13,097 bases of DNA from Nitrosotalea sp. (lineage in GTDB: Archaea; Halobacteriota; Syntropharchaeia; Alkanophagales; Methanospirareceae), in the NCBI GenBank assembly GCA_020725315.1, contig DYFG01000035.1:1-13097 (forward strand). Direction: 5' to 3'. Both the position numbers and the translations under genes were made by a program. How positions within the stretch are numbered: the first letter of the stretch is position 1; every line of letters begins with the position of its first letter. Shown here piece after piece: positions 12,874 to 13,097 of this stretch. Under the pieces are notes generated by a model, which was given only the letters and a program-made list of their open reading frames with translations, searched no databases and was not told the DNA's origin.

Positions 12874-13097
12874 TTATCTAATCAACACTGGCAGTTGAGC
12901 TGAGTCCATGGGACCTACTATCACCGTGCTTCCCAAAGCAGCTTCGACTCGTTCCTTATCCTCGTTCATCATTCCCGGGAGGATAAGTGTTTTCGGCTCT
13001 ATCTCCAACTCCCTTATCGCTTCTATTACCTTATCCGCAGACAATATTCCCGCCAATATCGCTACGATGACTGCATAACCACAGGTATTGACAACAA
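12874..13097 (-). CDS. C-terminal fragment resembling the acetyl-CoA decarbonylase/synthase gamma (corrinoid) subunit
   Basis: The gene enters from the right edge on the minus strand. The frame is open to the window end, and about 73 C-terminal residues are visible (the TTG near 13056 is internal). Blocks are V-V-N-T-C-G-Y-A-V-I-V-A-I-L-A-G, SADKVIEAIRELEIEPKTLI, L-P-G-M-M-N-E-D and V-I-V-G-P-M-D-S-A-Q-L-P. The last part resembles the end of the corrinoid-binding domain of the ACDS gamma subunit (CdhE/AcsC), where 'liiPG...vvvGP.ds..iP' is typical. That subunit carries the methyl group for acetyl-CoA synthesis or cleavage, which would fit the C1 gene neighbourhood. The rest, including the N-terminal iron-sulfur and TIM-barrel parts, lies outside, so this is a tentative family call. 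The short final segment V-L-I-R ends in TAA. Confidence 0.45.
   Translation of the reverse strand, partial: VVNTCGYAVIVAILAGILSADKVIEAIRELEIEPKTLILPGMMNEDKERVEAALGSTVIVGPMDSAQLPVLIR

Noticed and set aside
1..13097. CRISPR arrays, tRNA or rRNA genes, insertion sequences
   Set aside because: No regularly spaced direct repeats, cloverleaf-like sequence or transposase frame was seen; the window is almost fully accounted for by protein genes.

Overview
The window comes from an archaeon of the methanogen/anaerobic-methanotroph type, probably in the Halobacteriota. It encodes archaeal-type ribosomal proteins, a geranylgeranylglyceryl phosphate synthase of the Archaeoglobus-like group, three methanogenesis marker proteins, and a complete eight-subunit methyl-H4MPT:coenzyme M methyltransferase (Mtr). 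The sequence alone does not say whether the organism makes methane or oxidises it. An ANME-1/Methanophagales-like or related uncultivated lineage is plausible, but I cannot prove it. Coding is dense: no gap exceeds about 110 bp and no insertion sequence is visible.

Layout. (1) Positions 1-2404, plus strand: the 3' end of a LarA-like gene, then eL19-uL18-uS5-uL30, a slice of the archaeal spc ribosomal operon. The usual upstream neighbour (eL32) is replaced by the LarA-like gene, and uL15/SecY do not follow. (2) Positions 2462-3148: GGGP synthase, the first committed step of archaeal ether-lipid synthesis, probably with its own promoter. (3) Positions 3198-6140, minus strand: the operon mmp14-mmp17-mmp7. 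Mmp7 and Mmp17 belong to the machinery linked to ATP-dependent reductive activation of methyl-coenzyme M reductase (MCR). (4) Positions 6141-6256: a short divergent promoter region with an 11-bp inverted repeat. (5) Positions 6257-11305, plus strand: mtrEDCBAFGH in canonical order, tightly packed, most genes with good Shine-Dalgarno sites, ending in an oligo-T terminator. (6) Positions 11394-12230, minus strand: a short MetE-type methionine synthase core with an intact zinc site, convergent with mtrH. (7) Positions 12320-12832: a small membrane/glycine-zipper protein of unknown function, carrying a double-hairpin palindromic element in frame. (8) Positions 12874-13097, minus strand: the C-terminal end of a protein resembling the corrinoid-binding domain of the acetyl-CoA decarbonylase/synthase gamma subunit.

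Together the central genes form a C1 neighbourhood. Mtr moves methyl groups between tetrahydromethanopterin and coenzyme M and couples this to sodium transport. The Mmp proteins serve the next enzyme, MCR. The adjacent methionine synthase could plausibly draw methyl groups from the MtrA corrinoid, and the partial gene at the right edge may belong to the acetyl-CoA branch. The shared regulatory region between mmp14 and mtrE is the most testable new observation.
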